Notes: generated from the letters alone by a model not told the origin. Shown: positions 35,943-43,512, counted from the stretch's first letter. The stretch: DNA of 47,010 nucleotides from Streptomyces xantholiticus (GCF_014651015.1 NZ_BMWB01000040.1:1-47010); one strand, 5' to 3'. Program-made: numbers and translations.

Positions 35943-36060
35943 CCCAGCCACGACGTGTTCTGACCTCATGCTCTGTGTGCCTGCCTCTTGGGCGGGAGCG
36001 GGCGGCCGGCGGTGCCGAGCGGGGCGGAGACATGAGCGCGGGCGCCGACGGACGCCCGCG
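35943..36060 (+). repeat. Conserved tail after structured element A
   Basis: The 3' flank of element A shares blocks with the flank of element B: CCCCAGCC directly after H1, then GCGG(G/-)CGGCCGGCGG and GAGCGGGGCGGAGACA, then GAGCG. The order is the same in both copies, so the repeated unit is about 300 bases long, not only the stem. Confidence 0.6.
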
Positions 36061-36087
36061 CCCGCCCGGAGGAGCGAAGCGACGACG

Positions 36088-37022
36088 GGCGACAAGGTCC
36101 TCTTCGGGGTATACGCCGACGCCTGGTTCAAGGAGCGCGACTACGCGGCGACCACCCGCGAACGCAACGGCAGTGCGCTGCGCCTCCACATCCTGCCGAC
36201 CTCGGCGAACGTAGTCCTGAGTGAGATCACGACGCCCCAGATCCGCCGCTGGCGTGCCGGCCTTCTGGAGTCCGGTGTCGGGGAGCCGACGGTCGCCAAG
36301 GCATCCTCCGGGCCGTCATGAACACCGCGGTCGATGACGAGTTGATCCAGCGCAACCCCTGCCGGATCAAGGGCGCGGGTGCGGCAAGGACTGCGGAACG
36401 GCCGTTCCTCGACGTCTCCGAGGTCTTCCAGCTCGCCGACGCCGTGCCGTCCCGCTTCCGGGTGTTCATCCTCCTCGCCGCCTTCACCGGGCTCTGCTTC
36501 GGGGAACTGGCCGCGCTCCAGCATCATGACATCAACCTCGAACGGCGAACCGTCGCCGTGCGGCGTGTCCTGGCAGAGACGCGGACGGACGGCATCCTGT
36601 TGAAGACGCCCAAGAGCGCGGCCGGTCTGCGCACCGTTGCCTTCCCGGCTTCGCTGACGGAGGACCTGGCGGCTCATCTCGACCTGTACGCCGAGCCGGG
36701 CCGCACCGGGCTGGTGTTCACAGGGGCGCGGGGCGGGCGGCTTCGTCGGAACAACTTCCGCCGACTGTGGCTGCGGGCCCTGGAGACGACCGGCCTCGGA
36801 GACGTGCACTTCCACGATCTGCGCCACACCGGGAACACCCTCGCCGCGACCAGCGGCGCCACGACGCGTGAGCTGATGCAGCGGATGGGCCACTCCTCTG
36901 TGCGGGCCGCGCTGATCTATCAGCACCTGGTGAACGGCCGTGACCACGCCATCGCCGCACACGTCGACGAGCAGATCAGGAAGGTCCGGCCGGCAGAGTC
37001 CGACGAGGCATCTGGCACGTAA
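36088..37022 (+). pseudogene. Tyrosine-recombinase integrase, broken
   Basis: Reads as an AICE-type site-specific integrase: FGVYADAWFKERDYAATTRE (core-binding domain), then the catalytic domain with HFHDLRHTGNT, MGHSS and the Tyr of ALIYQH. It is disabled in three ways. The N-terminal arm-binding domain is missing where structured element A ends. The frame shifts at about 36302 (VAKA then ILRAVMNTAV, short by 1 mod 3 bases). The first catalytic Arg of TGLRxGEL is Cys (TGC at 36495-36497). It lies directly before a tRNA-derived att site, the usual place of int in these elements. Confidence 0.85.
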
Positions 37023-37066
37023 CTGGTACGACGCCTCTCCCCCGCCTCCACGGCTGAGAAACGAAC

Positions 37067-37107
37067 AAGGCCCAGGCTTCCGGTTCAGTACCGGTGACCT
37101 GGGCCTT
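37067..37107 (+). terminator. Terminator after the integrase pseudogene
   Basis: AAGGCCCAGG (37067-37076) pairs with CCTGGGCCTT (37098-37107), and CCGGT/ACCGG forms an inner stem. Located 45 bases after the integrase stop and 15 bases before the att remnant. Confidence 0.75.
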
Positions 37108-37122
37108 CGTCGTGCTTCCTGC

Positions 37123-37167
37123 TGGTGGGCGCGGACGGTTTCGAACCGCCGACATCTGCTTTGTAAG
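37123..37167 (-). mobile_element. Attachment-site remnant: 3' part of tRNA-Val(UAC)
   Basis: On the minus strand these 45 bases run from the anticodon loop CTTACAA (UAC, Val) through AGCAG, the T-arm GGCGG-TTCGAAA-CCGTC and acceptor GCGCCCA to CCA. The 5' half of a tRNA is absent: the bases before the loop do not pair with AGCAG and there is no D-arm. A tRNA 3' end beside int is the identity block left when an AICE integrates, so I read it as an att site, not a working tRNA gene. Confidence 0.8.
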
Positions 37168-37276
37168 TTCGCCTGAAGGCGGCTGAGCACCCTGGCGGCC
37201 TCGGCGACGGCTGCCGCCTATAGCCCTCCGAGACTGCCTCTGTGCGCCGACGTTGATGTCAGCAATGGATGTCAGA

Positions 37277-38338
37277 TCACGGGTCCGGCATCTGCTCGTC
37301 AGCCGCCCTGCGTGGTCGTGCGATGGCTTCCGCGGCACGCCTGTCAGCCGCATGCTTTCGCTCGATGGAGGCCCGCAGCTCCGCAGGGGTCGGCCATGGT
37401 GCACGCCGGTGGATCATTCGATGGCAGTTGGCACATATGAGGGCGAGATCGCTGAGCATGGTCCGCCCCTCCCCCGCTACATGGAGCGGAAGGACGTGAT
37501 GGCACTCGATGTACCCGGCGCCACGGTCCCCGTAGACCGCCTCGAAGTCGAAACCGCACGCCTCGCAAGCGAGCCGTCCGCCGCGCTGAAGAACAGAAGT
37601 GATCTTCTTTTTGCGCAGGCCCTTGTTCCGTTCACGCGCCCTGTGCCGGCGCATGAGCAACCGCCCTTCGGGCGCGCTGTAGTCGTCGAACTCCTCGTCC
37701 TCAGTCGGCGCGAGGGACTGCAGTTCGCCCGTCGCGATGCCCTGGCGGATGAGTCGCGCGGCCTCGGTCATCTCCTCCGGCCGGGCAAGGAACTCGTGCA
37801 GCACCGCGACATCAAGCGCGCCGCCGTTGGTGGGCTTCCCCTGGTACTCCGGATGCCGGGTAGCGATGTCGAACGTCTTGCGAGCGACACCGTTGGGGTT
37901 GCGGAACTTCTCGTTGCGCTCCGCTTCAGCATGGATCGGAAGCAGCTGGAGCAGGGCAGACAGCTCCACCACTCGACTGTCCTGGGCGTCCAACCCCTTC
38001 CAGCCGTTCTCCATCACCAGCTGGCAGGCGAGGATGATCTCGTCGCGCGCCCAATCCGGGTTCTTGATGGCCTTGACTTGGAAGCCCGCTCGCTTGAGCC
38101 ATGCCGCGGCGTGGTCCTTGCCCCCGCTGAACTCGTCCGGCGCGAGGGCCCGCCCCTGGGCCCACTTGTGCGCCACCCCGGCGACCGCCTTGGAGTCGTA
38201 CTCCTTCCCTTCGTGCACCAGAACGTACGACCGTGCCTCCCCGAAGCCGTAGTTCGCTAGAAAGGCATCGCGCCCCAACTCATCATGCTCCGCAACTGCC
38301 TTGAGCACGGACTCACGTGTGATCGCGCCTCTACGCAT
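37277..38338 (-). CDS. McrA-like HNH endonuclease (probable modified-DNA restriction enzyme)
   Basis: A 353-residue protein. The N-terminal head domain (MRRGAITRESVLKAVAEHDE to about residue 90, with SYVLVHEGKEYDSKAVAGVA) resembles that of ScoMcrA. The middle (about 93-230: WARDEIILACQLVMENGW, RNPNGVARK, HPEYQGKP) matches the region that in ScoMcrA-type enzymes reads phosphorothioated DNA. The C-terminal HNH has CEACGF, ECHHVLPLHV, a central Asp/Leu strand, and CANCHRMIHRR. It should cut modified incoming DNA. ATG 38338 matches the family start. It is divergent from the ATPase operon. Confidence 0.85.
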   Translation of the reverse strand: MRRGAITRESVLKAVAEHDELGRDAFLANYGFGEARSYVLVHEGKEYDSKAVAGVAHKWAQGRALAPDEFSGGKDHAAAWLKRAGFQVKAIKNPDWARDEIILACQLVMENGWKGLDAQDSRVVELSALLQLLPIHAEAERNEKFRNPNGVARKTFDIATRHPEYQGKPTNGGALDVAVLHEFLARPEEMTEAARLIRQGIATGELQSLAPTEDEEFDDYSAPEGRLLMRRHRARERNKGLRKKKITSVLQRGGRLACEACGFDFEAVYGDRGAGYIECHHVLPLHVAGEGRTMLSDLALICANCHRMIHRRAPWPTPAELRASIERKHAADRRAAEAIARPRRAADEQMPDP

Positions 38339-38654
38339 GTCAGAAGCGTACGGCCAAGCACCGTCATCGCCATAAGCATCCGCCATGTGGAGAACAGACA
38401 TACATTGTCGCGTATGACCGCTAAATCCCGACGCGATCAGGCGGGTGAGTCCCCTTTGGGCAATGCGCCTCCCACCAGCCGCGATGGCACGCTGCTGCAT
38501 ATGTAACGTGGTCAGGCGGCCCAGAGTGGGTGTCGTTGGGCTCCGAGCGGTGGGGGCCTTAAGGCTGCAAACCGTGCGCTTGCTTACGGAAAGAGGCCCT
38601 GCGCTCCAGGTGAGCCTGTCATCATGACTGCACCATCCATGAAGGGGCGTCCCT
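38339..38654. promoter_or_regulatory. Divergent control region of the defence genes
   Basis: Separates the HNH gene (-) from the ATPase gene (+) and holds no supported gene. An inverted repeat CATAC-N8-GTATG (38399-38416) lies 61 bases before the HNH start and could be an operator. GAAGGGG at about 38641-38646 is the ribosome binding site for GTG 38655. Confidence 0.4.
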
Positions 38655-39854
38655 GTGGCCGATTCATCGCCACCCTGGTACGTGAAGAGTGTTCGCGTAG
38701 AGGGCCTAGCCGGGCGAAAAGAGACGTACGAGCAGGAGCTAAACACTGACGTTAACATCTTCTTCGGCCTGAACGGTAGCGGGAAGACCACGCTACTGCG
38801 CATCATTCACTGCGCGCTGAACGAGGAAGTGGTTCCTTTGATTGGCGCACCTTTTCGTAGCGCCACGGTGGAGATAGCGCTACCTGAGCGCGAAATGATC
38901 GCCGTCCGCAGTTTCGTAATGCCAGGTGACATAGATATCGAGAATGCTGTAAAAAGAGCTCTTCCTCCGAGCATGCGCAACCGTCCTGCGGCCCGCCTGA
39001 ATCCCCGTGTCGAGCGATACGTGCAAGAGATGTTCTCATGGGACACCAGCCTCGTGTACATGGGAAGTGAGCCAAGCGACACCGAGAATTTTGCCTTGCT
39101 GGGTGATTTTCCGCACCGCTACCTGCCGACCTCTCGCATCTTTGACGCGCGAGACATTTCAAACGAAATGGGGGACAGGAATCTGGACGACTATTTCGCC
39201 GACTCAATTCAGCGACTGTGGTCCAGTTACTCCACCGAGGTTCTGGCAGCGGTGCGCCAAGCCCAAGAGGACGGTTTGGGGCGAATCCTGACGGGAGTCA
39301 TCTCCGCCGAACAATCTACAGTCGACGAATGGGAATTGGATTACGACAAGGCTTTCGCTCGCGTAACGAACTTTCTGAAGAGGCGTGGAGCTCATCACCA
39401 GGTGCTCGACAGACAAGGGTTTCTTAACCGGTTCGATACAGACCTGGCATTTAAGCGAGTAGTTCTAGACATCAACGAAGTCGAAGAGCGAATCGAAAAT
39501 GCACTAGAACCGCGCACGAAGCTTCAAAAGCTCGTTTCCCGCCTAATCTCTGGGCCTAAGCAGATCGACTTCCTCGACACACAAATCCGGGCCGTCGCGT
39601 CGGACAAGAAGGAGATCTCCCTGGAGAAGCTTTCATCTGGAGAGCGTCAGCTGATCCGAATCCTCGTAGAGGCACTCTCTGCGGGCGGCCGCCCCCTCAT
39701 CATCGATGAGCCGGAACTCTCCATGCATATTGATTGGCAGCAAGTCCTTATCGAGTCAGTCCAAACAATCGATGAGAACGCGCAGGTCATCACCGCAACG
39801 CACTCCCCTGAGATCATGGCCGACATCGCTGACGAAAAGATCTTTCGACTTTGA
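38655..39854 (+). CDS. AAA/ABC-type ATPase of a two-gene defence module (AriA/OLD-like)
   Basis: A 399-residue ATPase. Walker A GLNGSGKTT lies at 38-46, the ABC-type signature LSSGERQL near 326-333, Walker B PLIIDEPELSMH with Asp351-Glu352, and the H-loop ATHSPEI near 383. The insert between (about 95-310) is helical. This is the AAA_15/AAA_21 architecture of AriA in PARIS and of ATPases in OLD- and Septu-like systems. A 60-base sample at 39121-39180 counts 33 G+C, far below the chromosome here, so recent transfer is likely. Its stop overlaps the next start (TTGA). GTG 38655 follows GAAGGGG. Confidence 0.85.
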   Translation: MADSSPPWYVKSVRVEGLAGRKETYEQELNTDVNIFFGLNGSGKTTLLRIIHCALNEEVVPLIGAPFRSATVEIALPEREMIAVRSFVMPGDIDIENAVKRALPPSMRNRPAARLNPRVERYVQEMFSWDTSLVYMGSEPSDTENFALLGDFPHRYLPTSRIFDARDISNEMGDRNLDDYFADSIQRLWSSYSTEVLAAVRQAQEDGLGRILTGVISAEQSTVDEWELDYDKAFARVTNFLKRRGAHHQVLDRQGFLNRFDTDLAFKRVVLDINEVEERIENALEPRTKLQKLVSRLISGPKQIDFLDTQIRAVASDKKEISLEKLSSGERQLIRILVEALSAGGRPLIIDEPELSMHIDWQQVLIESVQTIDENAQVITATHSPEIMADIADEKIFRL

Positions 39855-40795
39855 GACTTCAGCACTCGCTGGGCGGGAAGCTCAGGCAAATGCAAATGTC
39901 AAAGATACCGTTCTTTGCCTTTGTGGAGGGGATGAACGTTGACGGATACGTCCATGGAACTAACTGCGACCGGGCCCTGACCCCTCTAGACGTCGACTAC
40001 AAGCTCTCGCCGGCCGATGAGCTGCCGGGTACCGGTGGTGGAAAAACCCGACTGAGGTCCTACTACTCGCATCTCGCGGAGAACGGTTCCCTTGCCACGA
40101 ATTTCAAAGGCAAGGTCACCATTGTCCTTTTCTTTATGGACAAGGATATCGACGATCAAGTAGGACTGCTCATAAACTCGCCACACGTTCTATATACTTG
40201 GTTCTACGATGTAGAAAATCATGTATTCCACGAGGGGGATGTTGCAGAGGCGGTTAGTTCGAGTTGCAGCCTAGCTCCCAACTGGTGCCGACGGGAGTTC
40301 TCAGGTCGTGGCTCTTGGCAGCAGGCTGCGGCTCAATTGTGGTTGGAGTGGGTGCGGCTGTGTTTCGCAGCCAAGTCACTCAAGATAACTGGTGCAGCGA
40401 ATTACGGGAGGTACTCTGCGGTGAATCCGACGCCTCACCTCTCGGCAGACTCTGCGCAAGTGGCAGCATTTTCGGCTAAGTTGAAGTCCGACGCCCTGCA
40501 GGCCGGAATCTCGGAAAGGCAATGGAACGAGACTCGCGCCTTCGTCGATGCGGAATACTTGTCGGGACATTGGGATCGTGTTTTCAAGGGAAAGTGGTAC
40601 GCCCACATCCTCTCGTCTCAAGTGCTCGCAAACTCCCCCAATAAAATTGACTCGAAGCACCTAGCCGCATCGTTGGTCAAGCATGTTGCAGCTACGATGA
40701 AGTTCGATAGCAAATGGTCACTGGCCATGCAGCAGAAGATTCGCGAACTTGCCATCTTGCACGGGTTGTCCGCCACACCTATGACGAAGTCATAG
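39851..40795 (+). CDS. DUF4435 (AriB-like, TOPRIM-type) effector
   Basis: A 314-residue protein with DUF4435 marks: FAFVEGMNVDGYVHG with Glu26, IVLFFMDKDIDD (96-102) with acidic TOPRIM-like residues, and YTWFYDVENHVF with Glu122-Asn123, the family's YsiEN motif. DUF4435 proteins paired with an ATPase form PARIS, where AriB is released to act as a toxic nuclease when phage triggers AriA. TTG 39851 overlaps the ATPase stop; ATG 39890 is an alternative start. G+C is low, like its partner. Its stop codon's last base begins structured element B. Confidence 0.75.
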   Translation: MRLQHSLGGKLRQMQMSKIPFFAFVEGMNVDGYVHGTNCDRALTPLDVDYKLSPADELPGTGGGKTRLRSYYSHLAENGSLATNFKGKVTIVLFFMDKDIDDQVGLLINSPHVLYTWFYDVENHVFHEGDVAEAVSSSCSLAPNWCRREFSGRGSWQQAAAQLWLEWVRLCFAAKSLKITGAANYGRYSAVNPTPHLSADSAQVAAFSAKLKSDALQAGISERQWNETRAFVDAEYLSGHWDRVFKGKWYAHILSSQVLANSPNKIDSKHLAASLVKHVAATMKFDSKWSLAMQQKIRELAILHGLSATPMTKS

Positions 40796-40959
40796 GTCGG
40801 TGGAGCGGCTTTGGGCGGGAGCTGCCATGGGGTGAGAGATCGGGGCCCGTAAGCTTGCCGCGACTCGGGCAGTCTATGGACCTGCCCGCTAAAGCCCGAT
40901 GTGGGCCCCGATCTTCGAGGCTCGCCCCATGGTGGCTGCCTAAAGCCGTGGAGCCGACC
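40795..40959 (+). ncRNA. Structured element, copy B (five nested helices)
   Basis: Same fold as copy A. H1 GGTCGG 40795-40800/CCGACC 40954-40959. H2 CGGCTTTGGGC 40806-40816/GCCTAAAGCCG 40938-40948. H3 CCATGGGGTGAG 40825-40836/CTCGCCCCATGG 40921-40932, plus AGC/GCT. H4 GATCGGGGCCC 40838-40848/GGGCCCCGATC 40903-40913. H5 CGGGCAG 40866-40872/CTGCCCG 40882-40888, loop TCTATGGAC. Bulge TTCGAGG (40914-40920), CGTAAGCTT and TGGAG before the last strand are the same in both copies. It starts on the last base of the DUF4435 TAG, so defence transcripts would run into it. Confidence 0.75.
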
Positions 40960-41110
40960 GCCCCAGCCCCGTCCCGGCCTCGTTCTCACCTCGGGCAAGA
41001 CGTCTCGCTCTAGCCGCGCGGCCGGCGGAGCCGGGGCCCGGAGCGGGGCGGAGACAGGAGCGTCGGGGCCCGGCGCTGGAGCCGGGGCCGCGCGCGGCGA
41101 GCGGAGCGAG
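40960..41110 (+). repeat. Conserved tail after structured element B
   Basis: Begins GCCCCAGCC as in copy A and later carries GCGCGGCCGGCGG and GAGCGGGGCGGAGACA, then GAGCG. The right end (GCGGCGAGCGGAGCGAGCCGCC) can form its own small hairpin. No gene is visible before the HD-domain start. Confidence 0.6.
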
Positions 41111-41205
41111 CCGCCTTGATCGAGTAGAGAAACTCTTACCGCGCTGCTCCCATGGCCTGCCGTCGGTCTGTCGGCCTGTCCGTCTGCTGCGTTACGGTGC
41201 TGGTC

Positions 41206-41766
41206 ATGCCTTCTGCGCTGGATACGCCCCAGGGAGCGGCCGAGCTGGCCGAGTCGTTGTTGCCACCGCTCGGGAACCGTTGGCTGCATACTCAGGCGGT
41301 CGCAGCTCGGGCTGTCGAAGCCTCGGAGGCTCTGCCCGAGAACGAACGGGACCTCCTCGTCGCCGCGGCCTGGCTCCATGACATCGGGTATGCACCCAAG
41401 CTGCGTGACACCGGATTCCACCCGCTCGACGGTGCCCGGCATCTGGCCTCGCTCGATGCGCCTGATCGTCTGGTGCGGCTCGTCGCCCATCACTCCGGCG
41501 CGGTGTACGAAGCAGAGCAACGCGGGCTCTCGGCTGAGCTGGCCGTGTACGAGCGGGAAGACTCCCCGGTCCTGGACGCGCTGATCTTCGCCGACATGAC
41601 CACTGGTCCCGCCGGGCAGCGCTTCGACTTCGATAGGCGCATTGACGAGATCCTGGTTCGCTACGAGCCCGGCAGCGAAGTGCACAACGCGATCAGCAAA
41701 GCCCGGCCGTACCTCGGGGCCGCTGTCGAGCGGACTCTCGCACGGCTCGGCGCTCAGCCGATGTAG
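41206..41766 (+). CDS. HD-domain phosphohydrolase-like protein
   Basis: A 186-residue protein. The HD metal site is visible: RWLHTQAVAARAVEA near residue 24, then AAAWLHDIGYAPKL (His-Asp), VRLVAHHSGA, and ALIFADMTTGP with the last Asp. HD proteins hydrolyse nucleotides or phosphoesters. I chose ATG 41206; an upstream ATG at 41152 would add an unlikely Cys-rich leader. In Streptomyces AICEs an HD protein often sits beside the Nudix gene. The 3' end overlaps the convergent Nudix gene by 13 bases. Confidence 0.8.
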   Translation: MPSALDTPQGAAELAESLLPPLGNRWLHTQAVAARAVEASEALPENERDLLVAAAWLHDIGYAPKLRDTGFHPLDGARHLASLDAPDRLVRLVAHHSGAVYEAEQRGLSAELAVYEREDSPVLDALIFADMTTGPAGQRFDFDRRIDEILVRYEPGSEVHNAISKARPYLGAAVERTLARLGAQPM

Positions 41767-42224
41767 GGCGTCGTTTCGCCGGAGAGTCCGCGATCGATCC
41801 GCATCCGCATCGACGGATGGATGTTCAGCTCGTCGAGCCGGTCCGGCCGGACGAAGGCGACTTCCTTGCTCTCGCTGCTGGTGCGCAATTCTCCGCCGAT
41901 GATCTTCGCGGTGAAGCAGATCGAGAACTGTTGCCGTACCTCGCCGTCGTCGTACGCCATGACGTGCGCCGGGTTGGTGTACAGGCCGACCAGACCGGTC
42001 ACCTCGACCTCGAACCCGGTCTCTTCCTTCGTCTCACGTACCGCGGCGTCTGCGGCAGACTCGCCAACATCGACGCCGCCGCCGGGCAGGGCCCACAGAT
42101 CGTTGTCGGTCTTGTGGATCAGTAGCACTTCGCCGGCCTCATTGAGGGCAACGGCGGTGACGGACGGGACGATGCTGTTCGCCTTCGGAGCGTTCGGATC
42201 GTTGAAGTAGTCGATGCGGGCCAT
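41754..42224 (-). CDS. Nudix hydrolase, Pif-like transfer-immunity factor
   Basis: A 156-residue Nudix protein with a complete box, GGGVDVGESAADAAVRETKE continuing ETG, at about 48-70. The N-terminal strand VTAVALNEAGEVLLIHKT is typical. Its place next to the regulator and tra genes of an AICE matches pSAM2 Pif, a Nudix protein that stops redundant transfer between cells already carrying the element. That assignment rests on context; a housekeeping nucleotide pyrophosphatase is the alternative. It is co-directional with the HTH gene upstream (34-base gap). Confidence 0.75.
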   Translation of the reverse strand: MARIDYFNDPNAPKANSIVPSVTAVALNEAGEVLLIHKTDNDLWALPGGGVDVGESAADAAVRETKEETGFEVEVTGLVGLYTNPAHVMAYDDGEVRQQFSICFTAKIIGGELRTSSESKEVAFVRPDRLDELNIHPSMRMRIDRGLSGETTPYIG

Positions 42225-42258
42225 GACTCCAGCGTCGCATGCCCGTCACCGACTGCGG

Positions 42259-42990
42259 TTACGACGGGGTGCCCTGCTCCCAGGCGTAGTCGAAGCTCTT
42301 CATGTAGTGGCGGAACGTCCGGGCCCCGGGGATGTACCGGAAGTGCAGGACCGGGTTCTGTCCGGCCGGTGCACCGAGAACGTGTGGGTTCACCAGGACG
42401 TCGTCGTCGAACCGGTAGATGGAGTTGTAGAGGATCGTGTCGTGGAGCCGGACCTCGACGCCCGGTGTCCTGGTTGCTGGTTCGAGGTAGCGGCGGGTGA
42501 TCCGTGCTCGGGCGGCAAGGTCGCTCCCGATGCCCTCTTCCTCGCCACGCTGCCGAACCATGTCCGATTCGGGGTCACCGAGGAGTACCCGGACCTGGGC
42601 CCCTGCCTTGGCCTTGTCGGCGAGCTGGTCCGGCAGATCGGGGTGGCTGTCGAAGAGGAACAGGCCCGCGTACACGAGGATCTCGACCTGGCTGGACGCC
42701 TGCTCGATCAGCGACGACCAGAGGGCGGCCGGCACTGCCCCGCGATGCGGGTAGTACGTCACCAGTTCCGAAGTGCTGGCCGTCTCCGCCTGCTTCGTCA
42801 CCGCGGGCCAAAGGTATACCTCGTCCACGCCGAGGAAGCTGGACGCCTTCCACCGGTGACCTCGGTGTGGCGTGCGGTCCGTCGTGATCCAACGCTCGAC
42901 GCTCTTGGGGTCCACTCCGACGTGCTGCGCGACCGACTGAACGGTCTCGCCCTTCGCCGAAATCGTCGCGCGCAGACGCTCGTTCGCCAT
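42259..42990 (-). CDS. HTH regulator with DUF5919 C-terminal domain
   Basis: A 243-residue protein. The N-terminal HTH reads AKGETVQSVAQHVGVDPKSV at about 12-31, followed by ERWITTDRTPHRGHRW. The C-terminal DUF5919 part (about 85-243) includes VEILVYAGLFLFD and VRVLLGDPESDMV. Such regulators are common in Streptomyces mobile elements and probably take the role KorSA plays in pSAM2, repressing the tra operon and itself. It is divergent from that operon, with a repeat-rich control region between. Confidence 0.8.
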   Translation of the reverse strand: MANERLRATISAKGETVQSVAQHVGVDPKSVERWITTDRTPHRGHRWKASSFLGVDEVYLWPAVTKQAETASTSELVTYYPHRGAVPAALWSSLIEQASSQVEILVYAGLFLFDSHPDLPDQLADKAKAGAQVRVLLGDPESDMVRQRGEEEGIGSDLAARARITRRYLEPATRTPGVEVRLHDTILYNSIYRFDDDVLVNPHVLGAPAGQNPVLHFRYIPGARTFRHYMKSFDYAWEQGTPS

Positions 42991-43011
42991 CTCGGTATCG
43001 CCCTCACCTGG

Positions 43012-43060
43012 GGGACGCTAGGGACGTTTTGACGATAGCTCAGACGTCCCCAAACGTCCA
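43012..43060. promoter_or_regulatory. Operator/promoter region of the transfer operon
   Basis: Contains GGGGACG, GGGACGTTTT, then ACGTCCCC and AAACGTCC: two direct GGGACG words followed by two inverted ones. GGACGTTT (43022-43029) and AAACGTCC (43052-43059) are exact reverse complements. TTGACG at 43029-43034 is a good -35 for the plus strand. This is the likely binding site of the adjacent HTH/DUF5919 regulator. Confidence 0.6.
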
Positions 43061-43155
43061 TACGGGCCGTGATGTGTCCATCACTTGCTGCGGTCTCCTG
43101 ATTTCACCGCCCGATACGGCGGCCCGAATCACCCTCAACTACAGGAGACAAGACG

Positions 43156-43512
43156 ATGCGTCAGATTCCCGTCGACACCACCGGCGCCGTCGTGATGGTG
43201 GCCCAGCCCCCGCAGCCGAAGATTGCCAACCGTCAGACCGGAGAGGTCGCCACTGACCGGGACACCGGTGCACCGCTGATGACGGTCGACGTCATGTTCG
43301 TCATGAACGGCAACGCCGAGATCCTGAGCCTGACCGTTCCGGAGACCGGGTTCACCGGCGAACTCATCACCGGCACCCCGGTCGGCCTCACTGGCGTGGT
43401 GGCCCGGCCATGGGAGAACGAGTTCAACGGCCAGAAGCGCCACGGCATCAGCTTCCGCGCGATCGCCGTCACCTCCCTGGCCGCGGACGCCGGCAAGCCG
43501 AAGGCGGCCTGA
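43156..43512 (+). CDS. SCO3933-family regulatory protein
   Basis: A 118-residue protein beginning MRQIPVDTTGAVVMVAQPPQ, with VFVMNGNAEILSLTVPETG in the middle and the near-invariant ARPWENEFNGQKRHGISFRA near residue 82. This pattern marks the SCO3933-type proteins found directly before traB-like genes in Streptomyces AICEs. Their role is poorly defined. GGAGA lies 10-14 bases before the ATG. The downstream tra gene starts 3 bases after the stop. Confidence 0.82.
   Translation: MRQIPVDTTGAVVMVAQPPQPKIANRQTGEVATDRDTGAPLMTVDVMFVMNGNAEILSLTVPETGFTGELITGTPVGLTGVVARPWENEFNGQKRHGISFRAIAVTSLAADAGKPKAA

Noticed and set aside
37123..37167. Complete tRNA gene
   Set aside because: Only the anticodon loop to CCA end is present; no D-arm and no 5' acceptor strand, so it is an att remnant.
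38339..40795. Septu system (PtuA ATPase with PtuB HNH)
   Set aside because: The HNH protein is a long McrA-like enzyme on the opposite strand, while the ATPase is translationally coupled to a DUF4435 gene.
35769..40959. Pair of terminal inverted repeats of a transposon
   Set aside because: Both copies have the same orientation, there is no transposase between them, and each is internally paired with compensatory changes, unlike simple transposon ends.
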